From NCBI GenBank assembly GCA_037975125.1, contig CM075852.1:10127300-10191299 (forward strand): a stretch of DNA of 64,000 nt, in the 5' to 3' direction. Within the stretch, counting starts at the first letter, position 1. Each line of letters begins with the position of its first letter. Origin of the DNA: Latrodectus hesperus (lineage: Eukaryota; Arthropoda; Arachnida; Araneae; Theridiidae). The notes below the pieces were generated by a model. The model did not search any database, was not told where the DNA came from, and saw nothing but the letters and a program-made list of their open reading frames with translations. Of this stretch, positions 13,801 to 26,900 are shown in pieces. Position numbers and translations under genes: made by a program.

Positions 13801-14738
13801 AAACAACAACTTCCAAATTTTTTTATAATACATTTTTAATAGTTCTTATAATATCTTTAAGTATTTCCAAAATTCAATAAAAAAATAGTTTTTGGAAATA
13901 ATCAGTGTAAGGAAATTTTTTATTTGATTTACATAAAGGAAACTATAGTTTAATTATAATTAACCCAAAATTAAACTTTAAGATAAAATTCGTATGAACG
14001 GTAGACAGTATATATTTAATTATTCTTCTAAAGAATTCCTGCAAAGTTTTGTCTTAGAATGGGCTATACAGCAAGCTTAATAGCTACTTAAGAATTTACG
14101 AAAGGTTTTGATCAAAGTAGTAGCTCTTTCTAATTGTCAACCAAGATGCATGTTTACGTCAATGTTAAATTGATAAAATAAGACAAATTCTGTTTTATAT
14201 TTACTGAATGGTTAGAGACAGTACTCTGCATAGTATAATGATGTGATCAATTAAACATTTAAATGATTTATTGGGATTGCTGAATGACATAACAAAAATT
14301 TAAATAAATATATATATCAAATGGATTTAAGAATAATATTTAACTTAAAATACTGTTAACATAATATTATTTGAAAAGTAATAGTGATAATTATAAAATA
14401 TAATACTCTTCAGGAAATAAAATGCAATAATATTAAATTTTTATGCATACAAAATCAATTAAAAAAACTTTTGAAAGGTAAAAAAATTATGTTTGTGTTG
14501 TTGACTGAAAAACAGAAAACGGAAAATTAAATTGAAAGCTGCCTATGCTTGAAATTGTATAGTTATCTTTTACCAAAAACACCATTTTATAATTTTAATT
14601 TCTTAACAGAATTTCGGTTTTGTGTTATTACATTATAATAGCATAAAGTTAATCATCTTTTAATAACCTGGAACAAATTTTTTATCAAGCAGAAATACCT
14701 GTACGTTTAATGTGAAAAGGTGTTTTGTTTAATTTTAT

Positions 14739-14741
<3 letters not shown>
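10861..14741. other. 3.9-kb AT-rich spacer
   Basis: Mostly AT-rich. Short stretches near 11180-11420 and 11480-11720 are somewhat less biased but carry stops in all frames. The open frame 13639-13839 is composed of F, I, K, L and Y and looks like chance. Confidence 0.5.

Positions 14742-14822
<81 letters not shown>
14742..14822. repeat. (TA)n microsatellite
   Basis: About 80 bp of uninterrupted TA, followed by GACACATATAAACATA. No transposon remnant was recognised on either side. Confidence 0.98.
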
Positions 14823-14828
<6 letters not shown>

Positions 14829-16698
14829 TATAAACATAGCTTACGTTATTCTAGGGCTACTAGCAAATTAAGTATCTAAAAATTTTTAGCTGAAGCAGTT
14901 GATTATAATAAAACGTACCTTATTGTGCTAATAGAAATCCTTAACTCATGATTGTTAGTTGCCGATAGTGCTATTTTACAAATAAAATCAACTTCATAAC
15001 AAATGCTATAATTTAATGCTACGCAAATGCTTGTTTTTTAATAAGATTTTGTTTAATATACTTTAGTGAATAGCTAATAAATATTTCAATTTAAAGATTG
15101 ATATAGCAAAGTGGTTTACGCATTAGTTGAATTAATAAACATTTAATTTTATTAATAATTATAATAATATTCAAAAAGTTACACAGTAAGCTGATCACGC
15201 TCAACAAATTACAAAAACATATTGATTTCCTAAAAATAAATAGATGTGTAATGGTAATTCTTTATTATATGTTATAATGAAACAATATCATGTGAGTTCA
15301 TTATATTTTATTACAAACAATACATTACTCGGAAAAGATTTCCATTATTATCTATCATAAAAATGTTTAATAATAACCTATCAAATAACAATTTTTATAA
15401 TTTCAATCATCTATAGCAAATAACAAGCAAAATATTTCCTTCACATAGTTCTTTCCCTACAATTTTTACAAATTTCAATGAATGGAATAAAAACAACAAA
15501 TTTATCAAAGAATTGAAAATTCCTTATTAAAGAAATTTAAGATATTTAGTGGAATATAAATTGATAAACTTTCCTTGAAATTTCTGGAAAATATAATTTT
15601 ATCTTGGAAAAATATCAAGGTTTGTATTCCTAAATAATGACAATTATATAATAGAAATAAAACCGCAAATTAATTAGCAAAAATATTGATAATTACGGAA
15701 GATTAACAAAATATGAGTAAAATTATTATAGCAAAATATTGATATTTCTTAAAGCTTAATACAAATTAAAAATTTAAAATAAGAAAGTGACTACAAAATA
15801 CATAGTATTGCAATCACATGCACACATACTGCCCAAATTAATTAAAAGATATCTCATGTATTCTAAAAAAATGATATAAGTAATTTCTTTTGCATAAAAT
15901 ATAAAAGAAAGTTACAAATGCAAATATTTCTCATTTTCAAACTTCGCAGTAGGCAAGTTTTGAAACTGACATCGAAAACTACACTTTAGCCGCAGCGAAT
16001 GATATTAGAGCTCTAATTCAAGGGAAGACGAAACGGGATCCGCAAGTGGATTGTTTCGGTGAGTGAATGTCTCAATGAAATTATTGAATCGAGAAGGTTG
16101 GGGAGTTGTAGGCCGATCAGAGGGGGTTAAACACAACAAAATTAGCAGAAGTCAGCAGAGTTACTAAAAGTGTAAGGTTTTCAGGGTATAGAACTGTCTT
16201 TTGGAGACTTGAAACGGAGGCTTAAGATTGGGAATAAGTTGTAGACATGTAACAATGCCTAACCGTTATTTAAAGCTTAGTCGGTCTTCATTAGATATTC
16301 TGACACGTCTACGTCATTGTCCCTATCTACGGTATACAAAACGTTTAAGAAAAAGGTAATGTAATTTTTTAATTTGAATGTAATTCCTTTAAGACATACC
16401 AAAGAAAGATGATGCATGCTTGTAGTCATATTCCATGCAGTCATTTCACTTACCTAGAACAAATAAAAATTATAGTATAAATAAAAATTCTTTGTAATAC
16501 ACTATAAAATATTTAAATTTGATATTCAATAAAATAATTTGCCTTTTAACAGGCATGCTGAAGTACTGTAACGCATCTAAAATAAGAACTATCTTCAATT
16601 ATTTGTTAGCATTTAAATTTACTTCATAGCCTGTTACAAAGAAATAAAACACAGTAAAAAATCAATCTAACGGTCCAATTTAACTCATTAGAAAATTA

Positions 16699-16703
<5 letters not shown>
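14823..16703. other. AT-rich spacer with an unidentified GC-richer island
   Basis: AT-rich up to about 15940. From 15940 to 16370 there is a distinctly GC-richer island that includes a 40-codon open stretch with RRNGIRKWIVSVSEC and ESRRLGSCRPIRGG. It does not match a family I can name. It may be a decayed transposase or gene fragment. After it, AT-rich sequence continues to the next TA array. Confidence 0.4.

Positions 16704-16789
<86 letters not shown>
16704..16789. repeat. (TA)n microsatellite abutting mariner left end
   Basis: A TA array whose last TA (16788-16789) is the left target-site dinucleotide of the mariner element starting at 16790. Confidence 0.97.
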
Positions 16790-16790
<1 letters not shown>

Positions 16791-16819
16791 GAGGGTCACT
16801 CTGAAATTTTTGAGATACA
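16790..16819. repeat. mariner left terminal inverted repeat
   Basis: Pairs with 18016-18045. The shared core is ACTCTGAAA followed by TTTGAGATAC, with an indel in the T run. These ends are where the transposase would bind and cut. Confidence 0.9.
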
Positions 16820-16840
16820 ACTAGGTTTTTAAAGTTATAC

Positions 16841-17885
16841 TTACAAAATTTTAGGTGCGTTCAAAGTAGTCTCCTCCAGCAACAATGCACTTTTGTAGAC
16901 GAATTTTCCACAGATTAAATGCCTCAAGCCATTCATTTCTTCGAATAGATGAAAAAATGCATTTATAGCCACATCAATCTCTTCTTCTGAATGAAAACAA
17001 CGTCCACATGAGTTCTTTTTTAGATTAAAGAATGACCAAAAATCGCACATAGCTATATCAGGTGAATACTGCGGATGTTCGATCACTTTTATTTGTTTTT
17101 GTTTAAGAAACTCAATTGTTAATCCGGGTGAATGTGAAGATGCATTGTCATGGTGAAGCATTAGTCTCCTAACATTCAGTTCTTGTAGAATTTCTGGAAG
17201 ACATTGAGTGATATACCAGTTTTCTGTTACTGGATTCTGTCCTTCCAACTTGATGGCTATGACCCATCCCGTACTTCTGAAGAAAACGGCATACATCACT
17301 TTTTTCAGTACGCGTTGTTTTTTCACAATTGTCGGCGTGGGATCATCTTCAAAGACCCATACTTTGCTTTCTTGACGTGTTGGAACGTCAAAAAACGGTA
17401 TGAACATTTCATCACCAGTTACAATTTTAGAAATGATGCGGTGGCCACCATCATTCAGCATATTAAGAGTTTCTTTACTGATTCTGGCACGCGCCTCTTT
17501 TTGATGTTAGATTATGGGGAACCCAACGGCAAACTACTTTTTTCATATGTAATTCTTAATTAATGATTTTGTGTATGGCTGCGGATCCAATGTTAAGTTC
17601 CTTATGTATCATTTGATAGGTACAGCGATTATCATCCATTAACATTTTTCGTATGGCAGACACATTATCCGGGATTACTGCCGACGGCAGCCTTCCTGTG
17701 TGTTCTTCATACTGAAGAAAATTGCGACCTCTTCTAAATTCTCTAAACCATCTGAATACAGTTGCACGAGTTGGAGATTCCTCACCAAACGCTAATTGCA
17801 ACCGTTGAACACATTCTTCTTGATTTAATCCTGCTTTGAAATCGTAGAAAATCATAGCGCGAAAATGTTCTCGGGGCGACTCCAT
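16841..17885 (-). pseudogene. mariner transposase, interrupted by one stop and one frameshift
   Basis: DDD-type transposase that would cut the element out and reinsert it at TA. Read from 17885, MESPREHFRAMIFYDFKAG opens the N-terminal helix-turn-helix domain, with FRWFREFRRGR and the linker HTGRLPSAV before a TAA at 17558-17556. Translation resumes in the same frame with the conserved WVPHNLT motif. A one-base shift near 17500 then leads into the catalytic domain (17461-16841): TGDE (first Asp), HHDNASSH (second Asp) and YSPDIAMCD (third Asp). The spacing of 34 residues between the second and third Asp is diagnostic DD34D mariner. The total is about 348 codons, a normal length. The usual YSPDLAP motif is altered to YSPDIAM. 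Two lesions make this copy inactive, but decay is modest. Confidence 0.93.
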
Positions 17886-18015
17886 TTTCTCTTCTGTTTA
17901 AAATTTATTCCACGCTAAACAAGTTGAAGTAAGTCAGTAAGAAATCGTCTTCTGTGTTAAAATGCTTTGTACTTTAAAATTAAACCATTATTTTTATTTT
18001 GTAAATTTGCGCCAG

Positions 18016-18045
18016 CACGTATCTCAAATTTCAGAGTAATCCTCA
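18016..18045. repeat. mariner right terminal inverted repeat
   Basis: Inverted partner of 16790-16819, followed directly by the TA duplication at 18046-18047. Confidence 0.9.
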
Positions 18046-18062
18046 TATATGTAGTAGTAGTA

Positions 18063-18169
<107 letters not shown>

Positions 18170-18300
18170 GCAAAAATATATATATAAATGTAAAGTAATA
18201 AATACAATACAGTGTGAAAATAGGAACTACAATACACACACTTTATAGGAAACCTAGCCAGCGCAAAATCAGCTAAAGAAAGATTTGCCTATATAAATAA

Positions 18301-18669
18301 TATAAAACATGAAGAATATTGAAACCAGAAATTTAAAATTGGAAATTACTAAAACATATGATGCAAATGACAAGAAGAAGGCATAGGGACCACGTCTTCA
18401 TCAGGAGGGAGATGGCAAGCTATGCAAAATAAACACTCTTTTCTGACATGCTCGAAGGACAAATGTCTAAAAATCTTCGAGCAATTCCCCCGAAGAGTGT
18501 TCGTATTAAAAGAAATTAGTTAAAAAATATATATGCAGAAAAGATAAATATGTATGCATAAAAGAGTAAAAATACTCACAATAGATGAAACATAAGTAAA
18601 GTAGAAAAAATGAATACTGTAGAAAAATACATATAGAAAATACATACAGTAGAAAAATACATAATAAAA
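18301..18669. repeat. Penelope-like arm, left copy of inverted pair
   Basis: Inverted partner of 19641-20003. Shared landmarks include CATGAAGAATATTGAAACCAG, the TCAGGAGGGAGATGGC segment, the nested stem at 18432-18501, and the ACAATAGATGAAACATAAGT segment. The inner breakpoint lies in an AAAA shared by both arms. Confidence 0.93.
18432..18501. repeat. Nested inverted repeat (two-tier stem-loop) in Penelope-like arm
   Basis: The outer stem AACACTCTT (18432-18440) pairs with AAGAGTGTT (18493-18501). The inner stem TGCTCGAAG (18449-18457) pairs with CTTCGAGCA (18475-18483). The apical loop contains a further GAC/GTC pairing. Internal loops are TTCTGACA on one side and about nine pyrimidine-rich bases on the other. 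The same structure is present in the right arm (about 19800-19870) and in the 61.6-kb copy, with slight mismatches in the outer stem. This suggests a structured RNA or DNA element of unknown role. Confidence 0.85.
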
Positions 18670-18856
18670 GAACCAGTAAATCAGATTATATTTATATATG
18701 AGAATAGTAGGAAGTTGCCAAAAGTAAATTTGAAATTAGAATAAAGAAATATTGCCAGAAGTAATTAAATTCAGAAAGTTAAAGTGGTTTAGAAACATGT
18801 AGTAAATTTGAAATTAAAATGTGTTAAAGAGGATTTAAGCTTAAGTTATCTATAAG

Positions 18857-19643
18857 TTAAAGTGTATATATGTAGGTGTTTTCAGGATTCTTGTGTAAGA
18901 ACTTCAATGCTTGGGTGACCCTTCTGTAGTTATAAAAACTACGCATTACTTCAATCTTACAAGTGATTCCCTACTTCCTACATATTTTAAAATAAAATTA
19001 ATTGGAATATTGTTATTTTTTAGGTGAGCTATTAGGTGTTTAATTTGATTTTTAGTATATTCATAATTGTTACAGATATTATAAATGCGATTATGTTCAT
19101 TAATTATAACGTTTCTGTATATTTTTAAAGAAATATTGGAGTTCCAGGAAATTAACTTATTAACATGAAAATTAAATTGATTAGTTTTGTCAAAGACATC
19201 AATATATGTAGTAGAATTATCAATAGTGATAAATAAATCCAGAAATTCTGTTTTAGTTTCACATAAATTAGTTTCAATTAGAGAAAGTTCTTCAGGGTAA
19301 ATAGTTTTAGAAATATCTTCAAATTTTAAATTGTTGAAAACAATGAAATCATCTATGTATCAAAAAGCAAAAGGATATTGATAAAAGAAGTTTTTTTTAC
19401 AAAATAATGTAGAAATAAATATGCTATCGTGCTATAAAAGCTGGATCCATGTGGAATTCCACAATTTTGAATAAAAATATTTTCACCGTTAATTATAAAA
19501 TTATTATAAATACACATTTTAACTAAATTATTCCAGTAATCAAAATTAATATTTAATAAGTTTCTGTTTTCCTGATAATAAACGTGTAGTACATTGTTTA
19601 ATTTATCAATGGGAATACTAGTTAAAATTGTAAAGTAGTTAAA
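18857..19643 (-). pseudogene. Penelope-like reverse transcriptase fragment (palm and C-terminal part)
   Basis: Reverse transcriptase that would copy element RNA into DNA at the target. Read from 19643: YFTILTSIPIDKL (motif A region; the usual D-F before it is altered, so the first catalytic Asp seems lost), FDYWNNLVKMCIYNN, IFIQNCGIPHGSSFYSTIAY with LFLHYF (motif B, GIPxGSSxSS type), a frameshift at an A8 run (19398-19391), then FFYQYPFAF, an in-frame TGA (19362-19360) exactly where Arg is usual, and YIDDFIVFNN (motif C with both Asp, 19359 onward). After that come IYPEELSLIETNLC, FLDLFITID, DVFDKTNQFNFHV and SNISLKIYRNVI. A TAA ends this frame at 18946, but the next frame continues MRSFYNYRRVTQAL, matching the family C-terminus, to a stop at 18857. 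The N-terminal third is missing. The TGA could be CGA decay. Confidence 0.8.
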
Positions 19644-20003
19644 ATTTTATTATGTATTTTTCTACTGCATGTATTTTCTATATGTATTTTTCTACAATAT
19701 TAATTTTTTCTACTTTACTTATGTTTCATCTATTGTGAGTATTTTTACTCTTTTCTGCATATATATTTATTCTAATTTTTTAACTAAGTTCTTTTAATAC
19801 GAACACTCTTCGGGGAATTGCTCGAAGATTTTTAGACATTTGTCCTTCGAGCATGTCAGAAAAGAGTGTTCATTTTTGCATAGCTGGCCATCTCCCTCCT
19901 GATGAAGACGTGGTCCCTATACCTTCTTCTTGTCTTTTGCATCATATATTTTAGTAATTTCCAATTTTATATTTCTGGTTTCAATATTCTTCATGTTTTA
20001 TCT
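19641..20003. repeat. Penelope-like arm, right copy of inverted pair
   Basis: Reverse complement of 18301-18669 with scattered substitutions. It lacks the tail of about 135 bp seen beyond the left arm, and it runs directly into the Helitron-like element at 20010. Confidence 0.93.
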
Positions 20004-20009
20004 TATATA

Positions 20010-21065
20010 TCTATATATATAAAAATTTCGTGTCACGATGTATGTTCCCGATAAACTCCGAAACTACTGAACGGATTTTGATAAAATTTTGTAATCATTT
20101 ATAATATGGTCCAACTTAAAAGATAGAATAGTTTTTATCTCTTAATTATATTGATCTCAATATTTATTATACGACATTAGTGTTTATTTATTGGTTAGTT
20201 CTGTAAGTTCCTAATAGGTGGCGGTTTAGCATCTAAGTTGCACAGGTATTCGGCAGATGGCGACGTGTTTATTTTTCTAGATTATACCATCTTCGAGAAA
20301 ATTAACGTGCGAGCGCAAGCGCGTGGTTAAATATAGAATTTACATATATTTTCATGATGTATAATCATACTATAACAATTTTTCGTGAATCATTTTCATA
20401 ATTATACTTTGTATTGTGTTATTATTGTGCAGTGTTCTTCAGTTTGAATATTTTTAATATTATAAATAGTAAAATAAAATTTTATTTATTACTGTTTTTC
20501 TCTACTAATTTTCATACCACCTCGAAAACATGTAAGTATTTCTCGATAGCCTTTTATTTATTTTTATTTTATAATTTGATAATTATTAATTTATTCAGCA
20601 GTACATTTTGATCTAATTTATTTATTCAAATGATAAATTCTTTTAATTTTTTTATTTCAGTATAATGCCGCGGAAAAATTTTTTAGTTTTAATAATTTAA
20701 AATTGAAAAAATAATAGTTCTATGTCAATGTTATCTACCTCATTTATAACAATTTACTTTTAGATGTTTTTAATTTATATAGTATATTTTATAAGAGTAA
20801 GTCACTGATTACAAACTATAATTTAATATAAGATGAATAAAATGTAAATTCAGAAAGTATATGTTGATTTATGCTTAATTTCAAAATTTCGATACTTTAC
20901 CTATTACTTTTAAATTTTGGTGAAACGTTTTATTTTTAATCTCATAAGAATGAACCTATTTTAAATTTTTTAGAAAATATTAATTTGATTGTACCAAAGA
21001 GTTAGTAAAAAATTCATTCAATGTATTATAATTACTCAGCCACAGCAAAGCGTGGCTGGGTCAGC
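20010..21065 (+). mobile_element. Helitron-like non-autonomous element, copy A
   Basis: Starts TCTATATATATAAAAATTTC and continues with GTGTCACGATGTATGTTC and ATAAACTCCGAAACTACTGA, a 5' end I associate with arthropod Helitron/Helentron elements. It ends with a subterminal hairpin, CAGCCAC (21037-21043) and GTGGCTG (21052-21058), followed by GGTCAGC. Helitrons have a 5' TC and a 3' hairpin and make no target duplication. A canonical CTRR end is not evident, so a Helentron-type element is also possible. A second copy follows head-to-tail after three bases. There is no Rep/helicase coding region. It contains an intron-like segment (20532-20660) and a short ATG frame. Confidence 0.62.
20532..20660 (+). 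other. Intron-like segment with canonical splice sites, followed by ATG
   Basis: GTAAGT at 20532-20537 and a pyrimidine-rich stretch ending TTTATTTCAG at 20660 form textbook splice sites 129 bp apart. Five bases later an ATG (20665) opens MPRKNFLVLII and stops at 20700. Copy B lacks a stretch that covers this segment and the ATG. I infer a leftover 5' untranslated exon, intron and coding start from an autonomous parent whose body was deleted. Splicing is not demonstrated. Confidence 0.5.
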
Positions 21066-21068
21066 AAT

Positions 21069-22770
<1,702 letters not shown>

Positions 22771-22840
<70 letters not shown>
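22771..22840. repeat. (TA)n microsatellite
   Basis: 70 bp of TA, followed by a short GACACACACA run. Confidence 0.97.
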
Positions 22841-22851
<11 letters not shown>

Positions 22852-23272
22852 ATACATTTAAAACATATGAATGTTTATTAAATCGAAATAAAATGCAATA
22901 CATATAAATATATATCATTTTATATTCATATATAGATTTATACCAATAATATATATCTATTTAAATATAATATGGAATACCTATAAATATAAGAAATATT
23001 TTGAAAATTGGTAAATACATATAAGTCAAAAATCAATAAGAAAAAAACCATGTCTTCATGAGTCAATAGCTTTAATTTCAAGATAAATAAATTGATTTAC
23101 TGGAATTTAATCTCTAAGGGTTCACAAAAATGTTATCTTCAATGAATTGAGCTGCCTATTTACTATTGGCAATAATTAAAAAATATTATAAATCAAATTA
23201 AATGCTTTGTATTTTACACTCTTAAAAGCATACTACAATTTTATTTTAAATTATTTAGCAAGTATGGAAACC

Positions 23273-23336
23273 GGAAAGATTAAAGTAATGCGTAGTTTTT
23301 ACAACTACAGAAGGCCATCCAAGCATTGTAGTTTTT
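23273..23336 (+). mobile_element. Short Penelope-like fragment
   Basis: Closely matches the minus strand of about 18902-18960, the C-terminal end of the reverse transcriptase at 18.9 kb: AGTAATGCGTAGTTTTTA, CAACTACAGAAGG and CCAAGCATTG. In the coding frame it gives KVMRSFYNYRR, identical to the 18.9-kb copy over those residues. Weaker similarity extends a few tens of bases upstream. It is a relic of an older insertion. Confidence 0.7.
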
Positions 23337-23872
23337 AAAAGAATACTTTTTTTATTGATTTTCAAGTTTTTGTCTTATAGGCATTATCAATTTCAAATTA
23401 TTTCTCAACTTATCTTATTAATATATATTCTTTTATAAATGCTATAATATTACAAAACACTTATTTTTCATTTTAAGATTAATTACAAAAATCAAATTTT
23501 AAATAAACTTTAATTGCTTATAAATATATTTATGAACCATTAAAATGTGAATGAAGAGAAATGAATTCGTTGAAAGAAAATATTTTTCATTTTAAGAACA
23601 ATGATATTTGGAATAAAATGGTTTAAAATTATTGATAAGTTTATTCTCACATACACACAAACTGCAATAATGTTATTATTTACTCTTCAATTATTGACTA
23701 GTTTTTCTTGTGCTTCAATTTAATGAAATCCTATTTGTAGATATAATTAATTTTCTTAGAAAGTTATTTTAAATATCATTGACTATTTGCATTTCTTTCA
23801 TATTCTGTTTCCATAAATAACTAGTCATCTTACTTATGTCTGATTATTTTTTTTATAAATTTTTAAAAATTT

Positions 23873-23955
23873 CGTATTATCTATAATTTAGCATAAAACT
23901 CGTATTACCTATAATTTTGTAGAAAACTCGTATTATCTATAATTTCGTAGAAATT
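23873..23955. repeat. 28-bp tandem repeat, about three units
   Basis: Three successive units start CGTATTATCTATAATTT or CGTATTACCTATAATTT at 23873, 23901 and 23929, with a few substitutions between units. Confidence 0.88.
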
Positions 23956-26900
23956 CCTTATTTTTCCTTATTGTTGTAATTATTATTACTTTGATTTATT
24001 TTATTTTGATTCAAGATTATAATCAGCAAGACAAGTTTTCAGATGACTAAAATTTACCTATGAACATTCTTTTTGGCAAATTCCTGAGCACAGAAGAAAC
24101 AATACATAATTTCATGAAAAAGCCATGGTAATATATTTATTGGAAATTACAAAACAAAAGTAGAAATTTATTATAAATTTCTGGAATAAATTATTATCAA
24201 ATATTTCAGTGAATAGCTACGGTTTTTTGCAATTATTTATGCATTTAAGAAATAATCGTCTAAAAATTGCTAAGCTGTTTTGCAATTACTTGTATATTTA
24301 CTTTATTATAAATTACTAATATTAATAAATAGTAATTATCAATATGACTTACCTGTTTATTTACTTTGAATAATAATAATAATTTACATTATATAGTAAT
24401 ATAAAGTTCTTTTTAATCAAATGTGAAATGTAAATATACAGTTTAATATTCTTTATATATAAGTTTATACGAGGCAAGAACACTATTAAAAAGAACTAAG
24501 CTGTTATGTTACAAAGTATAAATTGAATAAAAGCAAAATTTATATTCAACACTAATTAAGCTAGGAATATATGTTATAAATGTTCCTCATTATTTGTTTT
24601 TTTTAATATACAAATGTATACAGAATAAAAGCGTTTTCTGAAAACCTTTATTTAGTTATATTAATTTTTGGAAAAGATTTTTGGAAAAAATCAAAGAATT
24701 TCATAAAAAATACTTTATTAAATAAAATTAACTAAGCCTTAACAGCAATAAAATAACACTCCATAGTCTTCTCAAAGTAACATATCCAAGTAACATATCA
24801 CAAATTTTGTGATTCAACTGAAAAAAAATTTGTTTCAACTTTTTGAAAAAATCAACTTTTTTTATATTTTTGAGAAAAAATTGCTCTTTCACTCTGCAAT
24901 ATGTAATTTCTGCTCGCTTGACTTTTAATATCTTGCAAAAATTTTAGAGGCTAAGCAGCTTTCAGCATATTTTGGTCTTTAAGAAACACTTTAGTGTTAG
25001 CAATACTAAAGATTATTCAAAGAATTTTTTCGATAAGGGAAAAATTTTGTTTTCTTTTTTCCGTCATTTTAGTTAAAACTGAAGGAAGAAAAAGCACGTG
25101 TTCCATTTTTCGTACATGTTTCTTCAATATGTGGAAATTATTAAGCAAAAATATCAGCTGAAATATTTTAGCTACTAATCACAAGAAAGTAGAACAAGTA
25201 GTGACAAAAAAAGTTTGTAACTTTTCTCCATATTATTTAGTTCACATTTTGGTGAAAATTTGATTTAAATAAATATAATTAATAAAATAAATTTGAAAAA
25301 GAAAATATTGGTGGTTTAATCTGAGCTTTGTTCGAATTAAATATTTTTTAGGTATTACAATAGTTTAATCTGAGCAAGAAGTAATATTCTGTATAAAATT
25401 TATTATAACAATAAATATTTATTTTGTACCTAAATATCATTAATATATAGACAAAAATACTTTTTTACTCAATAATTGATATTTCAATTTCATGCAGTAG
25501 CAAATAAATAAAAATATTATTTTATGAGTTTGTTTCAGTTTTGCATTATTAAACAAGCAAATTAATCTTTTTAACCTATAATTAATAATTAAGTTTCATT
25601 ATTAATTTTTTGCAAGTAAGATTTTAAAGTGCCGTAGGCAAAACAAAAAAAATATTGAAAATTACTTCATTTAGCATATTATTTTTAGAATTAATTTTCC
25701 AGTATTTTGCATAAATAGCAATAAAAATAATTATTAATTGATAGAAAAATTAATGCATGAATTTTGTAAGAATATCAATATTTAAAAAGATATTCCAGAA
25801 AATTTAATAAAACTGTGATTAAATTAATAGCAGAAAACTAATTATCATGTTTCATTCAATATTAGAACTTTTAATATTGCTAGAAAAACAATGGAAAACC
25901 GGATTGTATTCAAAATCTATTAAAGTTTAAATGCCTAGATTTCTTCAATTTTTTAAGAATTTTGGGAAATATGTTTCAGTTATATTAATCTTAAATTTGT
26001 GTTTACGTTGATTTCCCATACAGAGCTATAAATAACTGCGATGGTACCAAAATGAATAATTTATTTTTTCATTTTAGCATACTGTAATGGGCTTAAGGTG
26101 CCAGGTGAAATTGTTATTATCAATGAAAACAAATTATTTCCTTTATCAGAAATGCATGGCAGTTATAATTCTGGTGGTATAAAGTTTACTATTTTAATCT
26201 AAAATAAGTGAGTTTTTACAAAATTTATAGACAAAATTCTCTTTGCTTGAGCTGCATTTGATAGATTCTAAAATATTTGATAATTTCAAAATAAATATGT
26301 TTATTCTACTTTCAATTGTGTTTTGTATATTATTGATTTAATATAATACTCTAAAATATATCATCTTAAATTATGAATTAATTGACAGTTAATTTGATAT
26401 ATTTATCAGATGAGAAAAGAGGCACGAATAAAAAATTATTAATACAATTATTTTAGTTTGCATTCAATTTTTTATATTCATAAAATTATAAATCAATTAT
26501 TTCGCATTTTGAAGGAAACCAGCAATTAATTTTCATAACTATTGTAAGAAATTATTTGTAATGAATAAAATATATATAAAAACTAATATACTCCGTTAGT
26601 TTTCGTGTAATACTCTAAAATTCTATTAATATATTTAAAACCTTTTGAAATTATTTAAAAAATGCGTAATATTTTTCAATGTTTTTATAATAATAATTAA
26701 ATAAAAATTATTAAATATATTTATTTGTAAAATTTAATTCAGAGAATTTAAATTGTAAAACAAAAAAAGAAAGACACATAGAGGAGTTTAATAATGTATA
26801 ATAAATTATTTTTAATCTTTAAAATTCTAAGATTTTTAATATTTTTTTTTGGAAATTTGAAAATTTAACAGCGCAAAACTAACTTAATTTAGAATTTTAA

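Larger units (their letters stand above)
16790..18045 (-). mobile_element. mariner DNA transposon, near full length
   Basis: The 1256-bp element is bounded by TA on both sides (16788-16789 and 18046-18047). It has imperfect terminal inverted repeats of about 28-30 bp: the left begins CGAGGGTCACTCTGAAA and the right, read inward, begins TGAGGATTACTCTGAAA. A transposase gene on the minus strand fills most of it. The size, TIR length and TA duplication are those of classic mariners. TA arrays lie on both flanks (16704-16789 and 18064-18165), so it probably inserted into one longer TA microsatellite. Confidence 0.95.

Noticed and set aside
18301..18440. Hammerhead ribozyme in the Penelope-like arm
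   Set aside because: CTGATGA occurs on the RT-sense strand, but no GAAA core with compatible stems follows within range. A weak ATGAAGA...GAAAC match on the other strand lacks the required C and stems.
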